Of a stretch of 50,517 nucleotides of DNA, positions 41,569-48,190 are shown one piece after another (positions within the stretch are counted from its first letter, which is position 1; every line of letters begins with the position of its first letter). The DNA is taken from positions 1 to 50,517 of the forward strand of contig DFRR01000003.1 of assembly GCA_002378745.1 (NCBI GenBank). Direction: 5' to 3'. Under the pieces are notes generated by a model, which saw only the letters and a program-made list of their open reading frames with translations, made no database searches and was not told the origin of the DNA. The position numbers and the translations under genes are program-made. Source of the stretch: Patescibacteria group bacterium UBA3458. Lineage in GTDB: Bacteria; Patescibacteriota; Minisyncoccia; Phycocordibacterales; UBA2100.

Positions 41569-42635
41569 AATATTTATACGATCAAAGTCATTACGAAGAT
41601 CTTTACGATCGAGCCACTGTGTCTCGTTGCCGTTGGATAGAAGACTTTCATACACGGTACGATCCAAAACAAAAACCAAAGACTAAAGAAGAGAAAGCTA
41701 TGTTAGATGCAGCTCAAAAGATGGCGCTTCATTATGACCTTCTTTTTACTACTGGCGAGCGTTATTTAGAGCGAGACACTACGATACGAGAGTGGGTTGA
41801 GCGAGATACTAACAGGCAAGAAATGTATGACAACGCCGAAGCGCCTGGAGGTGTACTGTGCCCGACGTGTGGAACAAGAATGGATGCAACCTTCAAGATG
41901 CTCTACGACCTTGATAAGGAAAAAGACGAGAGAGTTCTCTTTATGTATGACTGTCCAGAAGGTTGTATGCCGCGACGCTCATTCTTTCAAGATGGCGAGG
42001 AATGGGTTGCGCAACATAAATCTTGTAAGGAATGTGGAGGCGAGATAAAGGTAGAAGATAAAAGTACTAAAAAGAAATCAATCATCACGTCTACGTGCAC
42101 TGAATGCGGCTTGGTTGATGTGAGTGAACACGAATTTGAGACAGAGAAAGACGACGAGAAATTTGAGGAAGATCGAAAAAGATTTTGTTTGTCGCAAGAA
42201 AAAGGTCAAGAGTACATCGAAACTAAGCAGTGGTTTAAAGATGTAGAAGTTTTGATGGATGAATTAAAAGAGCGAGAAGAAAAGAAAGACGAATATGATG
42301 CGGTAAAGAAGCTATCAAAACTCACCGTATCTCAACTTGAAAAGAAACTCGCAGAAGCAATGTCAAAGGATGGATACTCCCGCCTAACATTTGATAAGCC
42401 CGAGATCGGAACTGACGTTCGGATCGGCTTTACCGTAAACGATGACAGCAGTGAAGTGGACGAATATACAAGCCGAAACAAACTAAAGAAACTTATTAGT
42501 AAGACGCTCGAGGATACAAATTGGCGACTTATGACGGAAGGCATATCGTACCGTCTCGGTATTCTCACAGGACGATTGCGAGGCTACGAAAGCGAAGCAG
42601 ATTTACTGAAGCTCGTGAGTTCGGGGCGTAAATAG
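41565..42635 (+). CDS. Eight-cysteine zinc-ribbon protein coupled to the CD-NTase/SLATT pair
   Basis: 356 aa, no family recognised. A helical N-terminal region (1-90) is followed by two predicted zinc ribbons (C99/C102 with C130/C134, and C154/C157 with C178/C181). A charged coiled-coil stretch (190-275, EEKKDEYDAVKKLSKLTVSQLEKKL) and a small C-terminal alpha/beta part complete it. ATGA overlap with the SLATT stop implies translational coupling, hence a functional tie to the signalling pair or to the RM complex. It could be a regulator, a nucleic-acid sensor or an effector adaptor; nothing in the sequence decides. Confidence 0.65.
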   Translation: MKYLYDQSHYEDLYDRATVSRCRWIEDFHTRYDPKQKPKTKEEKAMLDAAQKMALHYDLLFTTGERYLERDTTIREWVERDTNRQEMYDNAEAPGGVLCPTCGTRMDATFKMLYDLDKEKDERVLFMYDCPEGCMPRRSFFQDGEEWVAQHKSCKECGGEIKVEDKSTKKKSIITSTCTECGLVDVSEHEFETEKDDEKFEEDRKRFCLSQEKGQEYIETKQWFKDVEVLMDELKEREEKKDEYDAVKKLSKLTVSQLEKKLAEAMSKDGYSRLTFDKPEIGTDVRIGFTVNDDSSEVDEYTSRNKLKKLISKTLEDTNWRLMTEGISYRLGILTGRLRGYESEADLLKLVSSGRK

Positions 42636-42636
42636 G

Positions 42637-42642
42637 TATAAT
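42637..42642 (+). promoter_or_regulatory. -10 box of the DUF4268 gene
   Basis: TATAAT at 42637-42642, just after the preceding stop codon and 8 nt before the ATG at 42651. The gene therefore probably has its own start of transcription. Confidence 0.5.
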
Positions 42643-42650
42643 TACATTAT

Positions 42651-43577
42651 ATGGCGGATCTATCACGATTAAAAAAAGTAGACCTCAGAGAAGCTTGGAA
42701 GCACGAAGCTATTGATTTTACGAACTGGCTGGCTCAAGAGGAGAATCTCACGTTACTTGGCGATGAGATTGGTTTTGATATTGAATTAACGCAAACAGAA
42801 GCTGCTGTCGGGAGTTTCAATGTTGATATTCTTGCCGAGGAAGCAAACACAGGTAAAAAGATAATTATCGAAAATCAGCTCGAGATGACTGATCACGATC
42901 ATCTTGGAAAGATAATTACTTATGCCTCTGGATATGATGCCAGGGTGATTGTGTGGGTTGTGCGTGACGCAAGAGAAGAGCATAGGAATGCGGTTGATTG
43001 GTTGAACGAACACACTGATGAAGATATGGAGTTTTATCTGGTGCGTATTGAAGTATGGCAGATTGAAAGTTCTCCGCTTGCTCCAAAGTTTGAAATACTC
43101 TCACGTCCGAATGATTGGGCAAAGGCGGTTAAGGAGTCAACAACCCGAACAGCACTTACAGATACTAAGCTTAAGCAGCTTGAATTTTGGACTCAGTTCA
43201 AAGAATACGCGAAAGAGAACAATACCCCTCTGCGTTTTCAAAAGGCATATCCGCAGCATTGGACTAACATAAGTATTGGGCACAGCAATCTCCACGTTGC
43301 TCTTACTATCAACTCAAGGGATAAGCAGTTTGGTGTGGAGGTTTATATACCAGATAACAAGGAGCTATTTGCGACGTTGTTTGAGCATAAGGCGCAGATA
43401 GAGTCTGAGGCAGGAAGTGAACTTGAATGGATGGAATTACCTGAAAAGAAAGCGAGTCGAATCAAATTATCTCTCGCAGGGGATTTTGAGGACGAGAGCA
43501 ATTGGGAGCAGTACTTTGAATGGCTCTTGAGACAGGCGGAAAAGTTCAAAGAGGTCTTCCCGAAATATTGGGGCTAA
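42651..43577 (+). CDS. DUF4268 protein with N-terminal PD-(D/E)XK-like domain
   Basis: 308 aa. The N-terminal half has a restriction-endonuclease-like core (FNVDILAEE...KKIIIENQLEMTDHDHLGK; D59, E74, Q76). The C-terminal half (about 175-308, LKQLEFWTQFKEYAKEN...PQHWTNISIG) matches DUF4268. Proteins of this build occur next to restriction systems and other defence genes. A nuclease role is inferred; the usual Lys is Gln, as in some family members. It has its own -10 box and is the fourth defence-type module in the island. Confidence 0.82.
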   Translation: MADLSRLKKVDLREAWKHEAIDFTNWLAQEENLTLLGDEIGFDIELTQTEAAVGSFNVDILAEEANTGKKIIIENQLEMTDHDHLGKIITYASGYDARVIVWVVRDAREEHRNAVDWLNEHTDEDMEFYLVRIEVWQIESSPLAPKFEILSRPNDWAKAVKESTTRTALTDTKLKQLEFWTQFKEYAKENNTPLRFQKAYPQHWTNISIGHSNLHVALTINSRDKQFGVEVYIPDNKELFATLFEHKAQIESEAGSELEWMELPEKKASRIKLSLAGDFEDESNWEQYFEWLLRQAEKFKEVFPKYWG

Positions 43578-43593
43578 AAAGACAGAATTTTAG

Positions 43594-43599
43594 TATAAT
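43594..43599 (+). promoter_or_regulatory. -10 box before the terminase-small-like gene
   Basis: TATAAT at 43594-43599, 8 nt before the ATG at 43608. An out-of-frame ATG at 43601 lies between them and opens only a five-codon frame. Confidence 0.45.
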
Positions 43600-43607
43600 T
43601 ATGGGTA

Positions 43608-44207
43608 ATGGATACTAATTACCCACTACAAAATAACGAAGAAAAAGTTGTTCAACGATCAGATACCGCACTAACGGAAGAAATTGTTCGTGCAATAGTT
43701 CAACGTATTCGGAACGGCAAACCTATAACAAAAAGAGGAAGAAAAACTCTTCTTCTTGATTATGCACCAGGGCAGCAACCCGTGAGTGTCTCAACGTACA
43801 CTTCTTGGCTGAGGAGAGGAACCACACCGCTTAACAGTAAGGAGAATCGCTCTTTGAGGGATATTGTAGACGAAGCCCGAATTGAAGGAAGACAGCGACT
43901 ACACGAGGAAATGTTGCGCAAGGCAGAAGAAGTACTTGGTTCTCATTTGGAACTTAAAACTGGAGAGAAAATAGTGCACAAACGCATCAACAAAGACGGG
44001 AAAGTAGAGTTGTATAACAGTACGCGACTTGTACCAAAGCTGGTTGATACTAAGCAGCGAGCTGCTGAGTTTGTAGCTAAGAAGCTCGATCCACAAACCT
44101 ACGGAGATTCAGTAAAAACTGATAACCGACACTTGATCTTTTCTTTATCTGAACTTCGCCGATATCAAGAGGAAAAGGACAGATTGAATCAGACACAATC
44201 ACAATAA
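43608..44207 (+). CDS. Phage terminase small-subunit-like protein
   Basis: 199 aa. An N-terminal helix-turn-helix-like part (about 25-90, VSVSTYTSWLRRGTTPLNS) is followed by a helical middle. The C-terminal TKQRAAEFVAKKLDPQTYGDSVKTDN resembles the region after the HTH in terminase small subunits. No large subunit, portal or capsid gene is in the window. It may instead be a repurposed DNA-binding protein of the element. Family call is tentative. Confidence 0.5.
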   Translation: MDTNYPLQNNEEKVVQRSDTALTEEIVRAIVQRIRNGKPITKRGRKTLLLDYAPGQQPVSVSTYTSWLRRGTTPLNSKENRSLRDIVDEARIEGRQRLHEEMLRKAEEVLGSHLELKTGEKIVHKRINKDGKVELYNSTRLVPKLVDTKQRAAEFVAKKLDPQTYGDSVKTDNRHLIFSLSELRRYQEEKDRLNQTQSQ

Positions 44208-44230
44208 TGAACATAATGAACATAATGAAC
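44205..44230 (+). repeat. Three tandem copies of a 9-nt unit
   Basis: TAATGAACA is repeated at 44205-44213, 44214-44222 and 44223-44230 (last copy one base short). It starts at the stop codon of the preceding gene. Too short to call an iteron array. Confidence 0.55.
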
Positions 44231-44243
44231 TTTATGTACGTCT

Positions 44244-44381
44244 ATGAAAGGTAATAAGGAGATTAAAATAACTTATTGTGAGTTGGAGGATGTCGATCAA
44301 AAGCAGGTTGATGCCGCGTTCGACATTCTTTTTAACGAGGTAATTTGTCTAGATAACTTGGGAAAAAGTGCATCTGAGTAG
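44244..44381 (+). CDS. Small acidic protein, 45 aa
   Basis: ATG at 44244 to TAG at 44379-44381. MKGNKEIKITYCELEDVDQ... is followed by a helix (DAAFDILFNEVI). The pattern IKITYCELED...QVDAAFDILFNEV resembles short proteins that accompany serine recombinases in mobile elements, from memory only. It lies at the probable right end of the element. No Shine-Dalgarno site. Confidence 0.5.
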   Translation: MKGNKEIKITYCELEDVDQKQVDAAFDILFNEVICLDNLGKSASE

Positions 44382-44423
44382 CCATAATTGAGGTTCTAAC
44401 TTTCTTAAGTTCTGTCAGCTAGC

Positions 44424-44452
44424 TTGAAGTAATAGTTCCTTGGTGTCATAGT
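44424..44452 (+). promoter_or_regulatory. Promoter of the DUF350 gene
   Basis: TTGAAG (44424-44429), a 17-nt spacer, and CATAGT (44447-44452), 8 nt before the ATG at 44461. It is one of the few sites here with a usable -35. Confidence 0.45.
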
Positions 44453-44460
44453 AAAGATAT

Positions 44461-44679
44461 ATGGAAATTTTCATTCAATACCTTATAACGTTTGGGTGGG
44501 CCCTTACCGCGGCTATTTCTATGGCTGTTGCCATGAGCATCGGTCTTACAATCTTTACGTGGATTTCTCCGCTGAATGAGTGGGAAGAGGTGCGCAATGG
44601 AAACATGGGTATGGCCATCATTCTTGCTGCGGCAGTAATCGCAATGGCTATCGTGGTTGCGTTTGCTATCACTGGCTAG
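44461..44679 (+). CDS. DUF350-like small membrane protein
   Basis: 72 aa with two membrane helices (about 8-33 and 49-70) joined by a loop containing NEWEEVRNGNMGMAI. That loop matches the DUF350 motif (DEW.EI..GN.A.AI). Function unknown. The gene starts the host-type cluster to the right of the element and is followed 2 bp later by an exported protein gene. Confidence 0.75.
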   Translation: MEIFIQYLITFGWALTAAISMAVAMSIGLTIFTWISPLNEWEEVRNGNMGMAIILAAAVIAMAIVVAFAITG

Positions 44680-44681
44680 TC

Positions 44682-45014
44682 ATGAAGCGCGTTTACACAG
44701 GACTTTTGGTACTTAGTATCATTCTCTTTCCAGGAGTTTCTTTGGCGCATTCCGGTCGTACTGACGCGAATGGGTGCCACACAAATCACAAGACAGGGGA
44801 TTACCACTGCCACAGTAAGAAGACAAAAACCACTGCTCGTACGACTGCACGAGTTGAAAGCCGCTCAGAGTATAATGATAAGAATTGCGCAGATTTTACT
44901 ACACAGCAAGAGGCGCAGGAGTTTTATATACGAAATGGCGGTCCGATAATTGACCCACATGACCTTGATAGAGACAGCGACGGTATCGCGTGTGAAACGC
45001 TACCATCACGCTAA
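44682..45014 (+). CDS. Exported YHYH plus excalibur calcium-binding-domain protein
   Basis: 110 aa. A cleavable signal peptide (about 1-22, ending VSLAHSG) is followed by a YHYH-type motif (HSGRTDANGCHTNHKTGDYHCH). A C-terminal excalibur domain (NCADFTTQQEAQEFY...DLDRDSDGIACETLP) carries the DxDxDGxxCE loop. Likely secreted or wall-associated. The start at 44682 is preferred over an upstream in-frame ATG at 44580 because the signal peptide begins here. Confidence 0.87.
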   Translation: MKRVYTGLLVLSIILFPGVSLAHSGRTDANGCHTNHKTGDYHCHSKKTKTTARTTARVESRSEYNDKNCADFTTQQEAQEFYIRNGGPIIDPHDLDRDSDGIACETLPSR

Positions 45015-45025
45015 GGTTGTATATG

Positions 45026-45373
45026 ATGAAACATAAAATCTATACAATGGCTGTTGCGAAGGTGTACCCGATGTACATTGCGAAGGCAGAGAAGAAAGGG
45101 CGCACAAAGCAAGAAGTGGATACGGTTATAAAATGGCTTACGGGGTATACGCAACGGCAACTGGATTCTGTAGTGAAAAAGGAGGTGGACTTTGAAACGT
45201 TCTTTAAACAAGCGCCAAAGCTGAATCCGGCACGAAAGTTAATTACCGGCAAAGTGTGCGGTGTTCAGGTAGAAGACATTACAGAGAAAACCATGCGCGA
45301 AATTCGCTATCTCGATAAGCTCGTTGATGAGCTGGCAAAAGGGAAGGCGATGGAGAAAATATTGCGAAAGTAG
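45026..45373 (+). CDS. DUF2200 family protein
   Basis: 115 aa. MKHKIYTMAVAKVYPMYIAKAEKKGRTKQEVD, the middle segment IKWLTGYTQRQLD and the C-terminal EIRYLDKLVDELAKGKAMEKILRK are the family's conserved parts, covering its full length. Function unknown; small soluble protein. An ATG three bases upstream (45023) and a TTG at 45017 are alternative starts. Confidence 0.85.
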   Translation: MKHKIYTMAVAKVYPMYIAKAEKKGRTKQEVDTVIKWLTGYTQRQLDSVVKKEVDFETFFKQAPKLNPARKLITGKVCGVQVEDITEKTMREIRYLDKLVDELAKGKAMEKILRK

Positions 45374-45430
45374 CATGTCTATTTAAGTATGCACACATAC
45401 ACTTTTGTATGTAGAGTGCAGATTTTTGTG

Positions 45431-45436
45431 TATACT
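45431..45436 (+). promoter_or_regulatory. -10 box of the FecR-like gene, leaderless geometry
   Basis: TATACT at 45431-45436, six nt (CATTGC) before the ATG at 45443. Confidence 0.5.
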
Positions 45437-45442
45437 CATTGC

Positions 45443-46225
45443 ATGATTAAAGGTATCACCAAAGTACTGTTAGCCGCAGGTATCCTTGGGGCAGGTGCGT
45501 ATGGGCTTGCCGCTGTGGGCGCGATGCCACAAGAAGCATATTCTCGTGGACTTGGCTTCGTCGTTGCGCTACAGGAAGGTTCTGGACCTTTTGATGGTAC
45601 GTGGGTGGCTCATGCAGATGCAGATATTGCAGAGACGGACGAAGCGTTTTGCGGAACAGCAACTGGACAATTTGTCGTGCAGGGAAGTCGCATGTATGGA
45701 AGCGTAGAAAACGAGTTTGGGGATACATTTATGGTGACAGCGAATGTTGACGGGGGTGGAGATATGAGCGGAGGAATGGCATTAGGAATTGAAAACGTCG
45801 CCCACTTTACCGGCACGCTCCTTGATAGCAATGGTGTGGGCACCTGGAGCGATGAACTCGGATGTTATGGTGACGTTACCTTTCAACGAATAACTGCGGT
45901 TGGTTCCCACGATCCGCGGTATATACGAGAAATAGCAGGTAGAGCATTCGTCGTTCGCGGCATACGGACTATTCCAGCTGCACCCGGTCTCGTATTGCAC
46001 CCCGGAGATGTAGTTGCGGTAGAGGAGTCCTCGCAGGTAATACTTGCTATCGGTTCGGATGTGTTACGAATCTCTGAAAAGACAAAGTTTGAAATTCCTG
46101 CGGAGGAGACAGATGTGCAAGAGTCTACCGTTACCGACCGAATATGGACCTCTTTGAAGTATTTAATACAGGGTCCGTCGTTTGAAATTAAAACACCAAC
46201 GGCTGTTGCGGGTGTGCGGGGTTGA
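45443..46225 (+). CDS. Exported protein with a truncated FecR-like C-terminal domain
   Basis: 260 aa. The N-terminal signal/anchor (about 4-27) is followed by a beta-rich region with a Cys pair (about 60-155). A FecR-like region (about 175-260) begins PGLVLHPGDVVAVEESSQVILAIGSDVLRISEKTKFEI. The protein stops at TPTAVAGVRG, exactly where FecR domains continue with T-E/D-F and further strands. It therefore looks truncated, either by a nonsense/indel event or by replacement of its 3' end. The 275 nt downstream hold no continuation that I can see. Confidence 0.7.
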   Translation: MIKGITKVLLAAGILGAGAYGLAAVGAMPQEAYSRGLGFVVALQEGSGPFDGTWVAHADADIAETDEAFCGTATGQFVVQGSRMYGSVENEFGDTFMVTANVDGGGDMSGGMALGIENVAHFTGTLLDSNGVGTWSDELGCYGDVTFQRITAVGSHDPRYIREIAGRAFVVRGIRTIPAAPGLVLHPGDVVAVEESSQVILAIGSDVLRISEKTKFEIPAEETDVQESTVTDRIWTSLKYLIQGPSFEIKTPTAVAGVRG

Positions 46226-46270
46226 TGTCTGCGTGCACGTAGTGTGTAGCACTTCTCGAAAAAAAGAAAA

Positions 46271-46386
46271 CCACTTCCGGAGAAGTGGCGGGGTGGATGC
46301 CCGGGCAGCAGCGGGCTCGTTTCACGATACAAGCGGCATTCCTCAGCGGCGACCCTAGGGTCAACCAGAGTGTGCCCGAGCATCCA
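46271..46386 (+). other. Structured DNA/RNA stretch in the gap 46226-46499
   Basis: CCACTTC-CGGA-GAAGTGG (46271-46288) is a perfect 7-bp hairpin. A longer stem joins TGGATGC/CGGGCA (46294-46307) to TGCCCG/GCATCCA (46373-46386), 13 pairs around one C-A mismatch. Inside the loop lies the palindrome GACCCTAGGGTC (46351-46362). It is noticeably G+C rich relative to its neighbours. It could be a noncoding RNA, a leader of the next gene, or the end of an inserted segment. Confidence 0.4.
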
Positions 46387-46480
46387 GTCAGACTATAGTT
46401 TGTTTTGTGTTAGTCGTCCAGCTCGGTCGGATTATGTTGCACAATGTGTATCCGGGCGTACACTCACGGGGTTGTTCTCT

Positions 46481-46499
46481 AGAAAGAAGGAGTGAATAC
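46481..46499 (+). promoter_or_regulatory. Strong Shine-Dalgarno site
   Basis: AGAAAGAAGGAGTGAATAC precedes the ATG at 46500. AAGGAG with optimal spacing is exceptional in this window, where most genes have no such site. Confidence 0.7.
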
Positions 46500-46772
46500 A
46501 TGAGTGATGTAATTCGCTGTGCAATTCTGCCACCGAGACCTCGTGAGTTACTCGGCATGGATTCGGCTGGGATCGGGCATTCGGCGGAGTGTTTGCGAGT
46601 GTTTGCGCACTTGGGACCGCACGTGCTCAAACATCCCGACGGTAGCTACATTGCTTGGGAGAATGATTACGAGTGTGAATGCTGCGATCCTGAAGATCCC
46701 TACGACCATTGCTATGTGCACTGGAAGCTCGACGAAGTAGAAGCACTTGAACTTATAGAAAGGCAGACTTAA
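46500..46772 (+). CDS. Small cysteine/histidine-containing protein, probably recently acquired
   Basis: 90 aa, no family recognised. The N-terminal part is Pro/Arg-rich (LPPRPRELLG). The middle has HSAECLRVFAHLGPHVLKH, and the C-terminal part is acidic with CECCDPEDPYDHCYVHW, a possible metal-binding cluster. It has a canonical Shine-Dalgarno site and a higher G+C content than the genes around it, and follows a structured, G+C-rich intergenic block. These features suggest transfer from another kind of bacterium. Confidence 0.65.
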   Translation: MSDVIRCAILPPRPRELLGMDSAGIGHSAECLRVFAHLGPHVLKHPDGSYIAWENDYECECCDPEDPYDHCYVHWKLDEVEALELIERQT

Positions 46773-46791
46773 CCGTCCGCCTTTTTCTTTT

Positions 46792-46800
46792 TGCTATACT
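46792..46800 (+). promoter_or_regulatory. Extended -10 promoter of the HHH gene
   Basis: TGC-TATACT ending at 46800, 7 nt before the ATG at 46808. Leaderless geometry. Confidence 0.5.
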
Positions 46801-46807
46801 TACGAGT

Positions 46808-47092
46808 ATGAAAGCGCGGACGGCAAAAGAGGTACAAAAATTCACTGATATACCAAATGTGGGGAAGCGGATAGCTGCTGATTTTCAGGCGTTGGGTATT
46901 GCGAAACCGCAGGATTTGAAGAAACACAAAGCGTTCATGTTGTACACGAAACTCTCGAAAATGACCGGTGTTCGGCAAGACCCCTGCGTTTTGGACACAT
47001 TCATCGCAGTCGTTGATTTTATGAATGGTGCACCTGCTCGTCCATGGTGGTGGTATACTGCAGAGCGGAAGAAGCAGTTTCCTAATATATAA
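46808..47092 (+). CDS. Helix-hairpin-helix (Cdd1/pathogenicity-locus) protein
   Basis: 94 aa. The N-terminal FTDIPNVGKRIAADFQALGIAKPQDLKK is a helix-hairpin-helix motif with the conserved I-P-x-V-G-K core. The C-terminal CVLDTFIAVVDFMNGAPARPWWWYTAERK is typical of the Cdd1 (DUF4332-related) family. Likely a small DNA-binding protein; specific role unknown. It has an extended -10 box and no Shine-Dalgarno site. Confidence 0.85.
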   Translation: MKARTAKEVQKFTDIPNVGKRIAADFQALGIAKPQDLKKHKAFMLYTKLSKMTGVRQDPCVLDTFIAVVDFMNGAPARPWWWYTAERKKQFPNI

Positions 47093-47103
47093 TTTTCATC
47101 ATT

Positions 47104-47691
47104 ATGAACACGTATACAACACGCACCATTATTGGTATAGCTGTCGCTATTATTTGTGCCGGGGCTTTTTTCTATCTATACACTCCAGGTACTTATGTTA
47201 CAGACGAAGGCATTACTGCTGATTATAAAAACGCGAGCTATAGTATCGATGGCGTGCAAGTGCAGCTAAACAATGGTGTTGCTGAAACACCTGCAGCACC
47301 GGAGTCAGCAGCACGCGTTGTGACACAATACTTCGGGAACGAACTAGTAACTGATTTGAATGGTGACGGGCGTAATGACGTAGTCTTCTTGGTCACTCAA
47401 GAGACAGGTGGTTCAGGAACGTTCTTTTACGTGGTTGCAGCACTTAACACTGAAGACGGATACGTTGGCTCAGACGGATACTTCCTTGGCGACCGCATTG
47501 CGCCACAGAGTATTAACGAGAGTACCAATCCGCGACATAAGTACGTTATTGTCGCAAATTACGCCGATCGCGCTGAGGACGAACCGATGACCGCACAACC
47601 ATCGGTAGGAAAAAGTGCATATTTGAAACTTGATACCGAGCACATGCAATGGGGCATTGTGGTGCCTGACTTTGAGGGGGAATCGCGGTAA
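47104..47691 (+). CDS. Exported/anchored protein with DLNGDGRNDV motif
   Basis: 195 aa. A membrane anchor or signal (about 8-26) is followed by a short linker. A beta-rich domain contains NELVTDLNGDGRNDVVFLV, a calcium-loop type seen in FG-GAP-like repeats. Only one repeat is visible, so a full beta-propeller is unlikely. Function unknown. The gene sits between two other small exported or DNA-binding protein genes. Confidence 0.65.
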   Translation: MNTYTTRTIIGIAVAIICAGAFFYLYTPGTYVTDEGITADYKNASYSIDGVQVQLNNGVAETPAAPESAARVVTQYFGNELVTDLNGDGRNDVVFLVTQETGGSGTFFYVVAALNTEDGYVGSDGYFLGDRIAPQSINESTNPRHKYVIVANYADRAEDEPMTAQPSVGKSAYLKLDTEHMQWGIVVPDFEGESR

Positions 47692-47703
47692 CTACCGTGA
47701 ATA

Positions 47704-47712
47704 TGGTACAGT
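47704..47712 (+). promoter_or_regulatory. Extended -10 promoter
   Basis: TGG-TACAGT at 47704-47712, 8 nt before the ATG at 47721. Confidence 0.4.
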
Positions 47713-47720
47713 AGGTACCT

Positions 47721-48182
47721 ATGAAAAAGATTTTGCTATTTATTGGAGTACCTCTTTTGGTGCTTATATTACTCATCTGGGGAAGAACGTTGGACACGAC
47801 GCTCGTGATGGTGGAGGGCACGAACGTTGCCTGTTTGCCGAATGGTCACCAGCAACTTGCCATACATATTCATCCGGAGCTCACCATTACCGTCGACGGT
47901 GAAAACGAAGTGATTCCTGCAAATGTTGGTATCGTTGGTACGTGTATGGCAGAGCTGCACACGCACGACACTACAGGAACGATACATGTTGAGACAGCGA
48001 CTCAAGAACGGTTTGCACAAATTGCCTTCGCAGACTTCTTTGATGTATGGGGTCGCTCAGTAGAGCGCGAAGGGTATGAGCTGGAGATTCGCTACGACGG
48101 AGAGGTGGTAGAGAGCATAACTGACGTGCCACTTGAAGACCATGGACAGATAGAGCTCATCTACACCAGTATTGAAGAATAG
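47721..48182 (+). CDS. Membrane-anchored His-rich extracytoplasmic protein
   Basis: 153 aa. An N-terminal anchor (about 3-21) is followed by a domain with HQQLAIHIHPELTITVDGENEVIPANVGI, a Cys, ELHTHDTTGTIHVETA, and FADFFDVWG. This HxHxxL / LHTHDxxGxIHVE / FFDVWG pattern recurs in bacterial exported proteins, from memory, but I know no assigned function. The His cluster could bind metal. It is followed 8 bp later by a glycine-zipper protein gene. Confidence 0.65.
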   Translation: MKKILLFIGVPLLVLILLIWGRTLDTTLVMVEGTNVACLPNGHQQLAIHIHPELTITVDGENEVIPANVGIVGTCMAELHTHDTTGTIHVETATQERFAQIAFADFFDVWGRSVEREGYELEIRYDGEVVESITDVPLEDHGQIELIYTSIEE

Positions 48183-48190
48183 AGACTTGT

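Larger units (their letters stand above)
26149..44400. mobile_element. Integrated element with serine recombinase and defence cargo (right end approximate)
   Basis: The left end is set by the recombinase/tRNA-Gln overlap. The interior has a large serine recombinase, a P-loop ATPase, DUF5659-like and other small orphan genes, a Fic/type I RM/CD-NTase operon, a nuclease-like gene and a terminase-small-subunit-like gene. Ordinary small host-type genes resume at 44461. I could not find a repeat of the tRNA 3' end on the right, so the right boundary (about 44.2-44.45 kb) is estimated from gene content. The element's own genes also lack Shine-Dalgarno sites, so it appears adapted to this group of hosts. 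Confidence 0.6.

Noticed and set aside
44205..44230. CRISPR array or iteron origin
   Set aside because: Only three copies of a 9-nt unit without spacers; no other CRISPR-like repeat pattern or cas gene in the window.
26141..44460. Direct repeat of the tRNA-Gln 3' end marking the element's right end
   Set aside because: The only match I found near 44.4 kb is a 6-nt CTTGGT, which is not significant.
45883..46383. 166-aa minus-strand ORF over the FecR-like gene end
   Set aside because: Mostly antisense to a supported gene, with no recognisable domain; the rest covers the structured gap.
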